Assembly: GCF_000814325.1 (NCBI RefSeq)
Contig: NZ_JPHF01000003.1
Location: 62,001-126,000, forward strand
Length of the DNA: 64,000 nucleotides
Direction: 5' to 3'
From: Flavihumibacter sp. ZG627
Lineage (GTDB): Bacteria > Bacteroidota > Bacteroidia > Chitinophagales > Chitinophagaceae
Positions 54,045 to 63,186 of the stretch are shown piece by piece. Positions within the stretch are counted from its first letter, which is position 1; each line of letters starts with the position of its first letter. The notes beneath the pieces are model-generated. The model saw only the letters and a program-made list of their open reading frames with translations, made no database searches and was not told the origin of the DNA. Made by a program: the position numbers and the translations under genes.

Positions 54045-57000
54045 TTAGCTGAACAGGTACTCTACATCCTCTCTTGTGAGGTTCTTCACAAATCCTTCGT
54101 CATCGGCAATCAGGTCTCGTGCCAATACTCTTTTCCTGTCTTGCAATTGCAATATCTTATCCTCAATGGTATCCTTACATATCATCCTGTAGGCAAAAAT
54201 GTTTTTCGTTTGCCCTATACGATGAGTTCTGTCGATAGCCTGCTGCTCAACGGCAGGATTCCACCATGGGTCAACAATATATACGTAATCTGCTGCCGTA
54301 AGGTTCAAGCCAACCCCACCAGCTTTTAATGAAATAAGGAATACACGGCAGTTATCATCTTTCTGGAACCGCTGGATGGCCTTTTCGCGATCGATGGCAG
54401 ATGTGCTGCCATCAAAGTATTCATAATCCACACCAAGCTCCTCCAGTTTCTTCCGGATAAGCGCCAGCATTCCCAGAAACTGTGAGAATACGAGGGCCTT
54501 GTGGTTACTGATATTCTCACTGATCTCCCGACCAAGCTCTTCCAGCTTGATAGAATGGTTCTCAAACTTATCCTGTTCATTCAGTATGGCGGGAGAATCA
54601 CAGATCTGGCGAAGTTTCATTAATCCCTGTAAAATGGTAAGCTGAGATTTCTGCATTCCCTGTGCTTCAATGGTGCCAAGGATCTTATCGCGGTAATCAT
54701 TACGGTAGGCATCATAGATTTTACGCTGCTCATCTTCCATTTCACACCAAAGGATGGTTTCCACTTTCTCTGGAAGGTCTTTTGCCACCTGTTCCTTTGT
54801 ACGGCGCAGAATAAAAGGGAAAAGTATCTTACGGAGATGGTCCTTCCGGTCGGGCTCGCCAAATTTATCAATGGGGATAGCAAATTCCTGTCTGAAAAAC
54901 TCCATACTACCCAGCATACCCGGATTCAGGAAATTCATCTGGGCGTATATGTCGAACGTATTATTCTGTAACGGAGTACCGCTCATGCACAAACGATGTT
55001 TTGCTTTCAACAGAGAAGCTGCTTTTGTAACCTTGCTTGCCGGGTTCTTGATAGCCTGTGATTCGTCCAGAACAACATAATCAAATTCCATTTCCACCAG
55101 CATTTTAATATCACTTCTCAGTGTGCCATAGGTGGTGATAATAACATTCTTTTCAGCGAGCATCGCTTTATTACGAGAGCGCTCGCCACCATGATGTATA
55201 TGATAGGTAAGAGTTGGGGTAAATTTCCGGATTTCGTTTTCCCAGTTGAACATAAGGGTGGTGGGACAAACAACAAGAGCTTTCAATTCATGGTGTGTAT
55301 CGCGGTAGTGCTGCAGGAAGCTCAATGCCTGCACCGTTTTACCAAGACCCATATCATCAGCCAGGATTCCACCCCAATTCACTTCACTTAGGTAATTGAT
55401 CCACTGGAAACCGAAGGCCTGGTAAGGCCGTAGAATGGGCAGCAAGTGCTCTGGCGGCATCACTTCGCGGATACTTTTGAAGCCTCGCAGCCGATCATAT
55501 TTCTCTTCCAGTTGTATGAACAACTCTTCTTCATTGCGCTCATTGTAGAGTTCATCAATGACGCTCATATGGTATTTGGATAGCCGCAGACTCTGTGCTT
55601 TTCCTTCACCAATACGAAACAATAAGGAATATTTCTTGATCCACTCTTCCGGTAAAATTCCAAGAGACCCGTCCTCCAATTGAACAAATTGCTGCTTGTT
55701 GGCCAGCGCTCTCTTCACTTCTGCAACGGTCACTTTCAGGTCGCCGAAAACAATATCCACTTTGGCATCAAACCAATCAGTATTGCTGCTGATCTGTATC
55801 CTGGTTTGTGGCTTTGCTGTATTAAATCGAAAATTCCGAAGTGCTTCAAATCCGAATACAGGCACTTTCATGTCTTTCATGGCGTCCACAAACAAGAAAA
55901 ACCAGTTATTGCGGAGTACATCTGCACCCTTCAGGACCAGGTTCTGTGAGCCATCCGGACGGATAAAATTGGAGTGTAATGCCTCCAGCTTCTGTAGAAA
56001 TTGTGATTCTACTTCTTTGTTTCTATGTACGATCATTACCTTATCGCCGTCCGGAACAATGATCTCATCCTTATCGCCTGGTTTGGTCTCGAAGCCTTTA
56101 TAGGAGAATATGGGCTGGAAAACTAGGTAATCGCCCTTTTCCTGGAGCATTAGGATACGCTCAGGATCTCCGTCCTTATAAGAAGATATGATAGCAGCAT
56201 CAAACTCAACTTGATAATGTTTTGCTAACGGCAGAACAAGCTGTTTGAGTTGCATCTGCCAGGTGCTTTTTGTAATAGTGATACTTCCCTTCGGCATAAA
56301 GGTTTCCACGCGATTCACATCTTCCTCATTACGCCAGCAGTAAAGATTTTCATTATACAGGAATAAAAGGTTGCTGTTGATCTGATTATCTGTAAGTTTC
56401 AGTTCCTTCCCATTGATCTTTACATAACAGGTTATCTCATATTGGGTCTTCTTCTGTTGAACCCGGAAATAAGGTATGAGGGGTTCTGTCACTATTCCGA
56501 TAGATTGCAGGTTATCGGTCTTGAAAACCTTGTTGGGCGGAAGCATATAAATAAATGGGCTATCGGCCACCTCATTCATTAGTTTCCGCAATTTCGGCTG
56601 CATATACTCAACAACCAGGTGTTTTGTTTCTGCGGGAAGGTCATCACTTTCATGATGAATAATATTTTCCCAGATACCGCTAAAAGGTGAATTCCTGTTA
56701 AGATATTTGGTGAGTTCTGTTTCCTGCATCCTGCGCAGCGCCGGAATAAGGGCACGATCCGACTCAGGGTATATCTCAGCATTTACATATTTGGTCAGAT
56801 CTATTTTTTCAACTTTACCGAGAAGCTTTTGCTGTTGTTCATCTGCTTCTCCCTGTACTGCTTCCAGTAAAAAACCGGGATAAGAACGCGGATGGAGATT
56901 CAATACAATGCCGATTCGTTGGGCAGTAGCTTCTTCCTTATCATTTTGTTCCTGCTCGGCTTCTTCTGTTAGAACAGCAACTTCCACTGGTTTAGGTTTG

Positions 57001-57806
57001 TTGGCCTGTAAAGGATTGATCCTTTTAATGGAGTTGTCAAGCACCCTAAGGAAAGGCTTGCCTTCTTTATATGCAAATTCAAATTTACCCTTCAGGTCAT
57101 CACTTAGGCTATATCCGTAGGCTTCAAGTAATTTATTCTTCTCTTTATCCCAATTCCTGATTGAATCAAAATAGTTAGGGCCAAATGAGTTTAGTAACTG
57201 AAGAAAAACAATAACCTTTGGCAGGCAAAGTGGATGTTTAGTATCAACATAATCACAACTGGTATCAAAGTTGCGTTCTTCGTTCTTACGGATCACCACT
57301 TTATATTGGCGGCCTACCAGATCAACTGTTGCCTTCACCACTTCATCGGCAGCAGATTCAATATTAGCCTTTGATGTACGTAAATACTGTTCCGCTTCAT
57401 TATATGTTTCCTGTCCACTCAGGAGTCGGATCGTTTTCAGATCGATGGACTTCATCTTAATAACCGTATGACGCTGATCATAAACAACTTCCTCGGCCAA
57501 CAAGAGATTTTTATCAAGCAGTTCCTGTAACTGTATCAGTGCTGCGGCTTCATGGCGACAGATATCGCCAAGGTTATAAGGGCAGCTGCATCTAACGGAT
57601 AAACTCTTTGGGTCTGAGAATTTCTGAACATACACCTTATAGAATGTAGCATAGCTGTCATCCTTTACCCTGAAGGTAACAGATCCCAGTAATTCATCAT
57701 ATTCTACCAGTTCAACATAGCCGATGGCATGGATTTTTTTTCCTCTCCTGATAACTTCATCGGTTCCATTGGTATAAACATATTTAATAAGGTGCGGTAA
57801 AGCCAT
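54045..57806 (-). CDS. SWIM/SNF2 family DNA helicase-like ATPase
   Basis: A 1253-residue protein. A SWIM zinc finger lies near the N-terminus (VRCSCPYNLGDICRHEAAAL: the CxCx(n)CxH pattern), a large middle part follows, and then the SNF2 ATPase core. Walker A is DDMGLGKTVQAL, motif II VVLDESQAIKN, motif III MSGTPLQNN, and motifs V-VI are GGVGLNLTAADYV and QAIDRTHRIGQTK. Such enzymes translocate on DNA without separating strands and are linked to repair or transcription. The start at 57806 is natural. It is alone on its strand and divergent from the M28-PDZ gene. Confidence 0.95.
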   Translation of the reverse strand: MALPHLIKYVYTNGTDEVIRRGKKIHAIGYVELVEYDELLGSVTFRVKDDSYATFYKVYVQKFSDPKSLSVRCSCPYNLGDICRHEAAALIQLQELLDKNLLLAEEVVYDQRHTVIKMKSIDLKTIRLLSGQETYNEAEQYLRTSKANIESAADEVVKATVDLVGRQYKVVIRKNEERNFDTSCDYVDTKHPLCLPKVIVFLQLLNSFGPNYFDSIRNWDKEKNKLLEAYGYSLSDDLKGKFEFAYKEGKPFLRVLDNSIKRINPLQANKPKPVEVAVLTEEAEQEQNDKEEATAQRIGIVLNLHPRSYPGFLLEAVQGEADEQQQKLLGKVEKIDLTKYVNAEIYPESDRALIPALRRMQETELTKYLNRNSPFSGIWENIIHHESDDLPAETKHLVVEYMQPKLRKLMNEVADSPFIYMLPPNKVFKTDNLQSIGIVTEPLIPYFRVQQKKTQYEITCYVKINGKELKLTDNQINSNLLFLYNENLYCWRNEEDVNRVETFMPKGSITITKSTWQMQLKQLVLPLAKHYQVEFDAAIISSYKDGDPERILMLQEKGDYLVFQPIFSYKGFETKPGDKDEIIVPDGDKVMIVHRNKEVESQFLQKLEALHSNFIRPDGSQNLVLKGADVLRNNWFFLFVDAMKDMKVPVFGFEALRNFRFNTAKPQTRIQISSNTDWFDAKVDIVFGDLKVTVAEVKRALANKQQFVQLEDGSLGILPEEWIKKYSLLFRIGEGKAQSLRLSKYHMSVIDELYNERNEEELFIQLEEKYDRLRGFKSIREVMPPEHLLPILRPYQAFGFQWINYLSEVNWGGILADDMGLGKTVQALSFLQHYRDTHHELKALVVCPTTLMFNWENEIRKFTPTLTYHIHHGGERSRNKAMLAEKNVIITTYGTLRSDIKMLVEMEFDYVVLDESQAIKNPASKVTKAASLLKAKHRLCMSGTPLQNNTFDIYAQMNFLNPGMLGSMEFFRQEFAIPIDKFGEPDRKDHLRKILFPFILRRTKEQVAKDLPEKVETILWCEMEDEQRKIYDAYRNDYRDKILGTIEAQGMQKSQLTILQGLMKLRQICDSPAILNEQDKFENHSIKLEELGREISENISNHKALVFSQFLGMLALIRKKLEELGVDYEYFDGSTSAIDREKAIQRFQKDDNCRVFLISLKAGGVGLNLTAADYVYIVDPWWNPAVEQQAIDRTHRIGQTKNIFAYRMICKDTIEDKILQLQDRKRVLARDLIADDEGFVKNLTREDVEYLFS

Positions 57807-57932
57807 TCGTATATTCTTTTATCGGGACTGCTGCTTGGTTGTGGGCAGGCCAATCTGCAAAAGTAACGGAAAGAGTGGCAGATAACCATATTAATTATTG
57901 TTTTTACGGCATGGTATTCGCCTTCGCAATGA

Positions 57933-57940
57933 TACCTTTG
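57933..57940 (+). promoter_or_regulatory. -7 promoter element TACCTTTG
   Basis: TACCTTTG matches TAnnTTTG exactly, 20 bp upstream of the ATG at 57961. The box lies within the apparent extended frame starting at 57898, which argues for the later start. Confidence 0.55.
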
Positions 57941-57960
57941 TTTCTAAAGAATTGATCTCT

Positions 57961-59601
57961 ATGAATCTTTTTCTCCGTGTTGCGATTGCAGCAAGCATAT
58001 TGAACACTTACCAGGTACAGGCACAGAAGCTGAAAAAATCAGATAAGCTTGTCATTAGTAACTTACAAAAACATGTTAAATACCTGTCAGACGACAGGTT
58101 GGAAGGCCGCAGAGCCGGCACTGCCGGAGAGGAGCTGGCAAGAACATATATTAGCAACGAATTCCAGAAAATCGGGTTAATGCCAAAAGGAGATAAGGAT
58201 GGTTGGTTTCAGCCATTCCCCATAAATGATGGGAAGGATTATTCAGGTGATAGTTACCTCTTCATTGATGAACATGAGATCAACAAGAAAGATTACTTCC
58301 CCTATGCATTATCACCTGAAAAAATCATTGAAGCGATGCCTTCCATTGCTTTAAGAGAAGAAGGCGTTCCATGGTTTCTGGATCTTGGTGCTGAAAGGGA
58401 TGCTAACAAGGATAACCCTCATTTTGACGCTGAGGCAAATATTCTCCTGAAGGCTAAGGATGCTGCAGAAAAAGGAGCTACGGCATTATTGCTCTATAAT
58501 GACAGCAGCCAGGTTTTCAATCCCAAGCAAAGAGGCGATCAACTACCCCTTCCCGTGATCTATGTTTCAGAGAATGTTTCAAAGAAATATTTTGACGATG
58601 AAACTGCCACGCTTGAAATCAAAATGAAGACTGGTTTCAGGATTAAAGAGCGCACAGGTAATAATGTAATTGGCTTCATTAACAACAATGCTCCGTATAC
58701 AGTGATTGTGGGAGCTCATTATGATCATCTTGGTTACGGAGAAGATGGTAATTCTATGCTTCGCACCAATGAGCGTTTAATACATAATGGTGCCGATGAT
58801 AATGCGAGTGGAACGGCAGCGCTTATTGAACTTGCCCGTAAGCTGAAAATGGAGAAGAAAAGCAGCGCGAATTACTTATTCATTGCTTTTTCTGCCGAAG
58901 AGCTTGGACTTTTTGGATCAAAATTTTTTACCGAAAATGCTACTATTCCATTAAGCCAGGTCAGCTATATGATAAATATGGATATGGTTGGTCGGCTTAA
59001 TGATAGCTCCAGGACGCTTACTGTGGGAGGAATAGGCACTTCTCCATCCTGGGCGTCCACATTTAGTTCAATCAGTGATACCCGGTATTTCCAGATCAAA
59101 TTCGACAGTAGTGGTACAGGCCCAAGCGATCATTCTTCGTTCTACAGAAAAGATCTTCCTGTTTTATTTTTCTTCACCGGATTACATACTGATTACCACA
59201 AGCCAGGAGATGATGCCGAAAGGATCAACTATGAAGGGCAGTACAGAATTCTCCAGCTGGTTGAAAATGTAATGAAGAAAACACCTGTCCAGAACAAACT
59301 TGTATTTACAAAAACACGTGAACAGCAAACTGTTACTTCCACAAGATTCAGTGTGAGCCTTGGCATAATGCCCGATTACAGTTATAGCGGAAATGGCGTA
59401 AGGGTTGATGGCGTTAGCGATGGCCGACCTGCAATTAAAGGGGGCATACAAGCCGGGGATATTATTCTTCAATTAGGGGAACACCGAACCAGCAGTGTGG
59501 AATCATATATGCAGGCTCTCTCCAAATTCAAAAAAGGTGACAGCACCAGTGTGCGTTATAAAAGGGGAGATAACGAGCTTTCTGCCGATATTCGTTTTTG
59601 A
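57961..59601 (+). CDS. Exported M28 peptidase with PA and PDZ domains
   Basis: A 546-residue peptidase with signal peptide (MNLFLRVAIAASILNTYQVQ, cleavage near QAQ). A PA domain lies about residues 120-230. The M28 zinc core has GAHYDHLGYG, GADDNASGTAALIELA, SAEELGLFGS and DMVGR. The C-terminal PDZ domain has GVRVDGVSDGRPAIKGGIQA. It differs from the M28 protein of the tatC operon by the PDZ. Probably it trims peptides in the periplasm. It heads a transcript with three further genes. Confidence 0.94.
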   Translation: MNLFLRVAIAASILNTYQVQAQKLKKSDKLVISNLQKHVKYLSDDRLEGRRAGTAGEELARTYISNEFQKIGLMPKGDKDGWFQPFPINDGKDYSGDSYLFIDEHEINKKDYFPYALSPEKIIEAMPSIALREEGVPWFLDLGAERDANKDNPHFDAEANILLKAKDAAEKGATALLLYNDSSQVFNPKQRGDQLPLPVIYVSENVSKKYFDDETATLEIKMKTGFRIKERTGNNVIGFINNNAPYTVIVGAHYDHLGYGEDGNSMLRTNERLIHNGADDNASGTAALIELARKLKMEKKSSANYLFIAFSAEELGLFGSKFFTENATIPLSQVSYMINMDMVGRLNDSSRTLTVGGIGTSPSWASTFSSISDTRYFQIKFDSSGTGPSDHSSFYRKDLPVLFFFTGLHTDYHKPGDDAERINYEGQYRILQLVENVMKKTPVQNKLVFTKTREQQTVTSTRFSVSLGIMPDYSYSGNGVRVDGVSDGRPAIKGGIQAGDIILQLGEHRTSSVESYMQALSKFKKGDSTSVRYKRGDNELSADIRF

Positions 59602-59615
59602 CAACCGGGATAAAT

Positions 59616-60050
59616 ATGAAATTGAAACTAGATATGTCCGGTGCGGCAGATGATTTTTTCTGCGATGCCCATTTGCTGGGAATCGTTGCGCCGATCCGGG
59701 ACTATCAATTCTGCTGGCAACTTAACCAACGGTTTCGTTTTCAGTTCAGGGTTAACAATGAGATCGAGATCCAGATGAACAAAAAGAACCGCAATTACTA
59801 TTTTCCAATTTACCAGTATGCAGAACCCAACCAATATCTAACCCACTATCTATATAAGAATCATCATGACGGTGAGTATTTATTGCCCGAGTTCAGACAC
59901 CTGGATTTTTTATGGCTGATAAAGGGTGATGAGGTGGGCGCAACATTCATAGCGGAGATTATCCAGAATATCCGTGCAATCAATGCAGTACAACTGGTAA
60001 CTGAACTTACCAATGAAAAGATCAAGCACAAAGAACACCTGATTTTCTAG
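59616..60050 (+). CDS. IPExxxVDY family protein
   Basis: A 144-residue protein of the IPExxxVDY family, with the usual order: LDMSGAADDFFCDAHLLGIV, DYQFCWQLNQRF, YFPIYQYAEPNQYLTHYLY and a helical C-terminus FIAEIIQNIRAINAVQLVTE. The family is mostly confined to Bacteroidota and is of unknown function. The start at 59616 gives the family N-terminus, 14 bp after the M28 gene; a GNAT gene follows. Confidence 0.82.
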   Translation: MKLKLDMSGAADDFFCDAHLLGIVAPIRDYQFCWQLNQRFRFQFRVNNEIEIQMNKKNRNYYFPIYQYAEPNQYLTHYLYKNHHDGEYLLPEFRHLDFLWLIKGDEVGATFIAEIIQNIRAINAVQLVTELTNEKIKHKEHLIF

Positions 60051-60077
60051 TCCAACTTTATTTGCCGAAATTGAGGG

Positions 60078-60716
60078 ATGCTTCAAAAATTCCGTAATAG
60101 TTTTAAGCAATACGGGGCACTTAACTTTCCGGTAGTATTGTTGAAATCTGCCTTACAGAAATTTTCCATTTATATTGAATCATTCATTGTTTATGGAAAA
60201 AAGCTGAATAGCATCCGGTCATTGAATAGTCCCACTGGTTACCTGATCCGCGAAATTGACCTTGAAGCTTTGAAGAGTGCTGCCTCCATGCATTTTACCG
60301 ATAATAATATCAGCAGGTTTACCGCCCGAATCAATAGCGGTGGATATTCTGTTTTTGGAGCATATAAAGGGGACGAACTGGTTGCCTTTGCATGGATGTC
60401 GATGGACTCAATTGAATTACCCGGTTTTATAAAGAACCACGGGCTTGTTCCTGATGAAGATGAAGCCTATCTCCTCGATGCCTTTTGCCTGCCGGAACAC
60501 CGGGGCAATGGTTTGCAGAAAGTATTGCTGACTGCGAGAATGAATAAGGTTTACCAGGAAGGGAAGGGGAAAGTGATAACCATAGTAAGAAAAGAAAACC
60601 TCTCTTCGCGTACAGCAATTCTTAAAAGCGGATTTCGGGCTGAAAGAAAATTAATTTTCCGAAGAATAGGGAATAACCAACACCTGCTGCAGAAGTCAGT
60701 CATTTCTTTTAATTAA
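60078..60716 (+). CDS. GNAT family N-acetyltransferase
   Basis: A 212-residue protein with the GNAT fold. The acetyl-CoA loop is [19 protein letters not shown] (Q/RxxGxG/A variant), preceded by DEAYLLDAF and followed by [18 protein letters not shown]. The first 80 residues form an extra helical segment of unknown role. The substrate cannot be guessed. It sits 27 bp after the IPExxxVDY gene and 11 bp before the PCD gene. Confidence 0.88.
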   Translation: MLQKFRNSFKQYGALNFPVVLLKSALQKFSIYIESFIVYGKKLNSIRSLNSPTGYLIREIDLEALKSAASMHFTDNNISRFTARINSGGYSVFGAYKGDELVAFAWMSMDSIELPGFIKNHGLVPDEDEAYLLDAFCLPEHRGNGLQKVLLTARMNKVYQEGKGKVITIVRKENLSSRTAILKSGFRAERKLIFRRIGNNQHLLQKSVISFN

Positions 60717-60727
60717 TAAATTTTTTT

Positions 60728-60967
60728 ATGTGGAACGAAACAGATGATCAACTCTATAGAAAATTTGAATTCAAAGATTTTTCAGAAGCATTCGCCTTTA
60801 TGACAAGGGTTGCGCTTGAAGCAGAGAAAATGGACCATCATCCAAAATGGACAAATGTTTGGAATATTGTGGAAGTATGGCTGCGTACCCATAGTGCTGG
60901 GAATATTGTAACAGAAAAGGACAAAAAGCTTGCTGCTGCAATTGATAAAATATACAAGTCGTCATGA
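60728..60967 (+). CDS. 4a-hydroxytetrahydrobiopterin dehydratase
   Basis: A 79-residue pterin-4a-carbinolamine dehydratase (PCD/PhhB family). The active-site histidines are in [18 protein letters not shown] and [16 protein letters not shown]. It is shorter than common members (about 95 residues), lacking part of the N-terminus, but starts with a plausible ATG. It recycles the pterin used by aromatic amino acid hydroxylases; no hydroxylase gene is near. Last gene of the operon, convergent with selD. Confidence 0.93.
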   Translation: MWNETDDQLYRKFEFKDFSEAFAFMTRVALEAEKMDHHPKWTNVWNIVEVWLRTHSAGNIVTEKDKKLAAAIDKIYKSS

Positions 60968-60970
60968 TCA

Positions 60971-62026
60971 TTACTGTACCATAATCCTTTTATCTCCTGC
61001 TAATACCATTCTCCCAATGGGTTCCAGGTACTGAATGAGACCGGCTTCTGACAACTGTTCACGAACTTTGTGAGCCATATTCGGATCAACAGAAATGAGT
61101 AAGCCCCCATTGGTTTGCGGATCGGGTAACAGACTGAAAGCTTCCATAACATTCACACCTTTTGCAAAACCTACATGGGAACTGTAACTGTTCCAGTTTC
61201 TGAAGGTGGCATCCGGAATAATTCGTTTGGAAATATATTCTTTAACGCCAGGCAGGGTGGGAATTGCAGCGTAATAAATTTCTGCCGACAGCCCACTGCC
61301 TTCTGCCATTTCCAGTAAGTGACCCAGTAGTCCAAAGCCAGTAACATCGGTCATGGCATGAACCCCTTCAATTTTCCCGATTGTTGCACCCAGTTTGTTC
61401 AGTAATACCAACTGGTCAATAAATGGTTGGAAATGGTCAGGCTCAAGCAGATTGCGTTTCATTGCGGTAGAAAGAACACCGGTACCCAGGGCTTTAGTAA
61501 GGAATAACAGATCTCCGACACGGGCAGAATTGTTCTGCTTAAGATCTTTATGGTTGGCAAGTCCATTCACAGATAAGCCAAAAAGTGGTTCGGGTGAATC
61601 AATGCTATGTCCCCCGGCCAATGGTATTCCTGCTTCTGCACATATCGACCTTGCGCCTTCCAATACCTTTTGCGCGAGTGAAGCGGGTAATTTTTCTACC
61701 GGCCATCCAAGAATGGCAATGGCCATGATTGGTTTTCCCCCCATCGCATAAACATCACTGATAGCATTTGCGGCAGCGATGCGTCCAAAATCAAATGCAT
61801 CATCAACAATTGGCATAAAAAAATCGGTGGTCGATATCAATGCCTGGTCATTTCCCAGGTCATATACAGCCGCATCATCTTTGGAATGATTACCCACAAG
61901 TAATTCCGGGAATTTTTGATCAGGTTGTTCGGAATGAAGAATCTGCTCTAATACCTGGGGTGATATTTTACATCCACAGCCTGCACCATGAGAATATTGT
62001 GTAAGAGAATAACTGGTTTCATACAT
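60971..62026 (-). CDS. selD: Selenide, water dikinase
   Basis: A 351-residue SelD that makes selenophosphate from selenide and ATP. The catalytic C17 and K20 are in GAGCGCKISP, at the same numbering as E. coli, with Cys and not selenocysteine. ATP-site motifs are DDAAVYDLGND and STTDFFMPIVDDAFDFG. It follows mnmH with one base between the reading frames. With it the cell can supply selenium for tRNA; no selA or selB is in the window. Confidence 0.97.
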   Translation of the reverse strand: MYETSYSLTQYSHGAGCGCKISPQVLEQILHSEQPDQKFPELLVGNHSKDDAAVYDLGNDQALISTTDFFMPIVDDAFDFGRIAAANAISDVYAMGGKPIMAIAILGWPVEKLPASLAQKVLEGARSICAEAGIPLAGGHSIDSPEPLFGLSVNGLANHKDLKQNNSARVGDLLFLTKALGTGVLSTAMKRNLLEPDHFQPFIDQLVLLNKLGATIGKIEGVHAMTDVTGFGLLGHLLEMAEGSGLSAEIYYAAIPTLPGVKEYISKRIIPDATFRNWNSYSSHVGFAKGVNVMEAFSLLPDPQTNGGLLISVDPNMAHKVREQLSEAGLIQYLEPIGRMVLAGDKRIMVQ

Positions 62027-62027
62027 G

Positions 62028-63128
62028 TCAATTCTGTTTCAGTTGATTCAATAATAATTGCGCATTGCGAACATGATCCACTGCAGATCCTTTAAGGGCT
62101 ATTACAGGTGTGCCCGGCTCGCGGCTATCGAGGCCTTTCAGGTACCACTTGTCGTAGTATTTCAGAAGGATGGCAAATGAGGACCTGATATCATTTTCTA
62201 TCAGGCTGTTTATGGCAGTTTTAGTTTCCAGTCCGCCAAGTCTTTTCTGGATCCTCAGGACTGCACCTATAAGTTTATCACGATCTGCTTTGCCATAATC
62301 TTTAACGATAAAATCAAGTCGTTCTTCAAAAGGAACATCAAGAAAATAACAGGGAGAGCTTCGCATTTGTTTGTAAAAAGGCTGTGGTATCAAAAGGTTT
62401 CCGATCCTGAGGCTTTCATCCTCTGCCCAGATAGCTTTGCCCGCTGTTTCGTTTGTATTATGCCATTGGAGCAATTTCATCCCCAGGAGGTTTTCAAACA
62501 TTTCCTGGGAAGGTTGTTCGGGTTGCCCCAAATGCCCGAAGGCAGAACCCTTGTGCATGGCGAGAGCCTCCAGATCTATAATGGGCTCTCCAAGCCTTTC
62601 CAATTTCTGAAGAATTTCTGTTTTGCCAGTACCAGTGTACCCGCCAAGAATTTTTAAATCAACCTCTAATTCAAATTGTTCAAGAATGTGATGCCTGAAT
62701 GATTTATAACCACCTATAAGGGTATAAACCCTGAAACCATAAAGATCAAGTAGCCAGGCTACTCCGCCCGATCTCATTCCGCCCCGCCAGCAGTGGACAA
62801 GTACGGTTTGAGGAACATCATTTGAATTATTGATGGGATTGATATTTGCCTGCTGAAAATGATGAGCTTGAAGCAGTTTCTCCACTTCATCAACCATGGG
62901 CCGCATCTTAGGGCCAAAAAAATCCAGCCCGATCTTTATTGCCTGTTCGCGACACTGCTGTTTATAGGCAGTGCCAACAACCTTACGCTCTTCATCTGTA
63001 AACAACGGTAAGGAATAAGCGCCCGGTATATGAGCATGGTTAAATTCTGATGGGCTGCGTACATCCAGAACAGGATGGCTGGCTGCCAATTCAAGAAACG
63101 ATTCAATTACAATAGGTTTTACTGCCAT
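62028..63128 (-). CDS. mnmH: tRNA 2-selenouridine synthase
   Basis: A 366-residue MnmH (SelU/YbbB). The rhodanese domain has the catalytic C113 in VLVHCWRGGMRSG, and the P-loop is GGYTGTGKT at 162-170. It replaces sulfur of 2-thiouridine in tRNA wobble positions by selenium, via a geranylated intermediate, using selenophosphate from SelD. The start at 63128 fits. The gene lies directly upstream of selD in one operon. Confidence 0.96.
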   Translation of the reverse strand: MAVKPIVIESFLELAASHPVLDVRSPSEFNHAHIPGAYSLPLFTDEERKVVGTAYKQQCREQAIKIGLDFFGPKMRPMVDEVEKLLQAHHFQQANINPINNSNDVPQTVLVHCWRGGMRSGGVAWLLDLYGFRVYTLIGGYKSFRHHILEQFELEVDLKILGGYTGTGKTEILQKLERLGEPIIDLEALAMHKGSAFGHLGQPEQPSQEMFENLLGMKLLQWHNTNETAGKAIWAEDESLRIGNLLIPQPFYKQMRSSPCYFLDVPFEERLDFIVKDYGKADRDKLIGAVLRIQKRLGGLETKTAINSLIENDIRSSFAILLKYYDKWYLKGLDSREPGTPVIALKGSAVDHVRNAQLLLNQLKQN

Positions 63129-63131
63129 AGC

Positions 63132-63166
63132 TAAACAACAAAGCTGACCTTCAGAAGGCCAGCTTT
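63132..63166 (-). terminator. Terminator hairpin after rho
   Basis: AAAGCTGACCTT/AAGGCCAGCTTT (63140-63166) is a 12-bp stem with one A-C mismatch and loop CAG, 20 bp past the rho stop on the minus strand. It is followed by TTGTTTAG, a weak T-run. Confidence 0.55.
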
Positions 63167-63186
63167 GAATATTTAAAAGATCATGA

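Noticed and set aside
60971-62026. Selenocysteine-containing SelD
   Set aside because: The catalytic position is encoded as Cys and there is no in-frame TGA.
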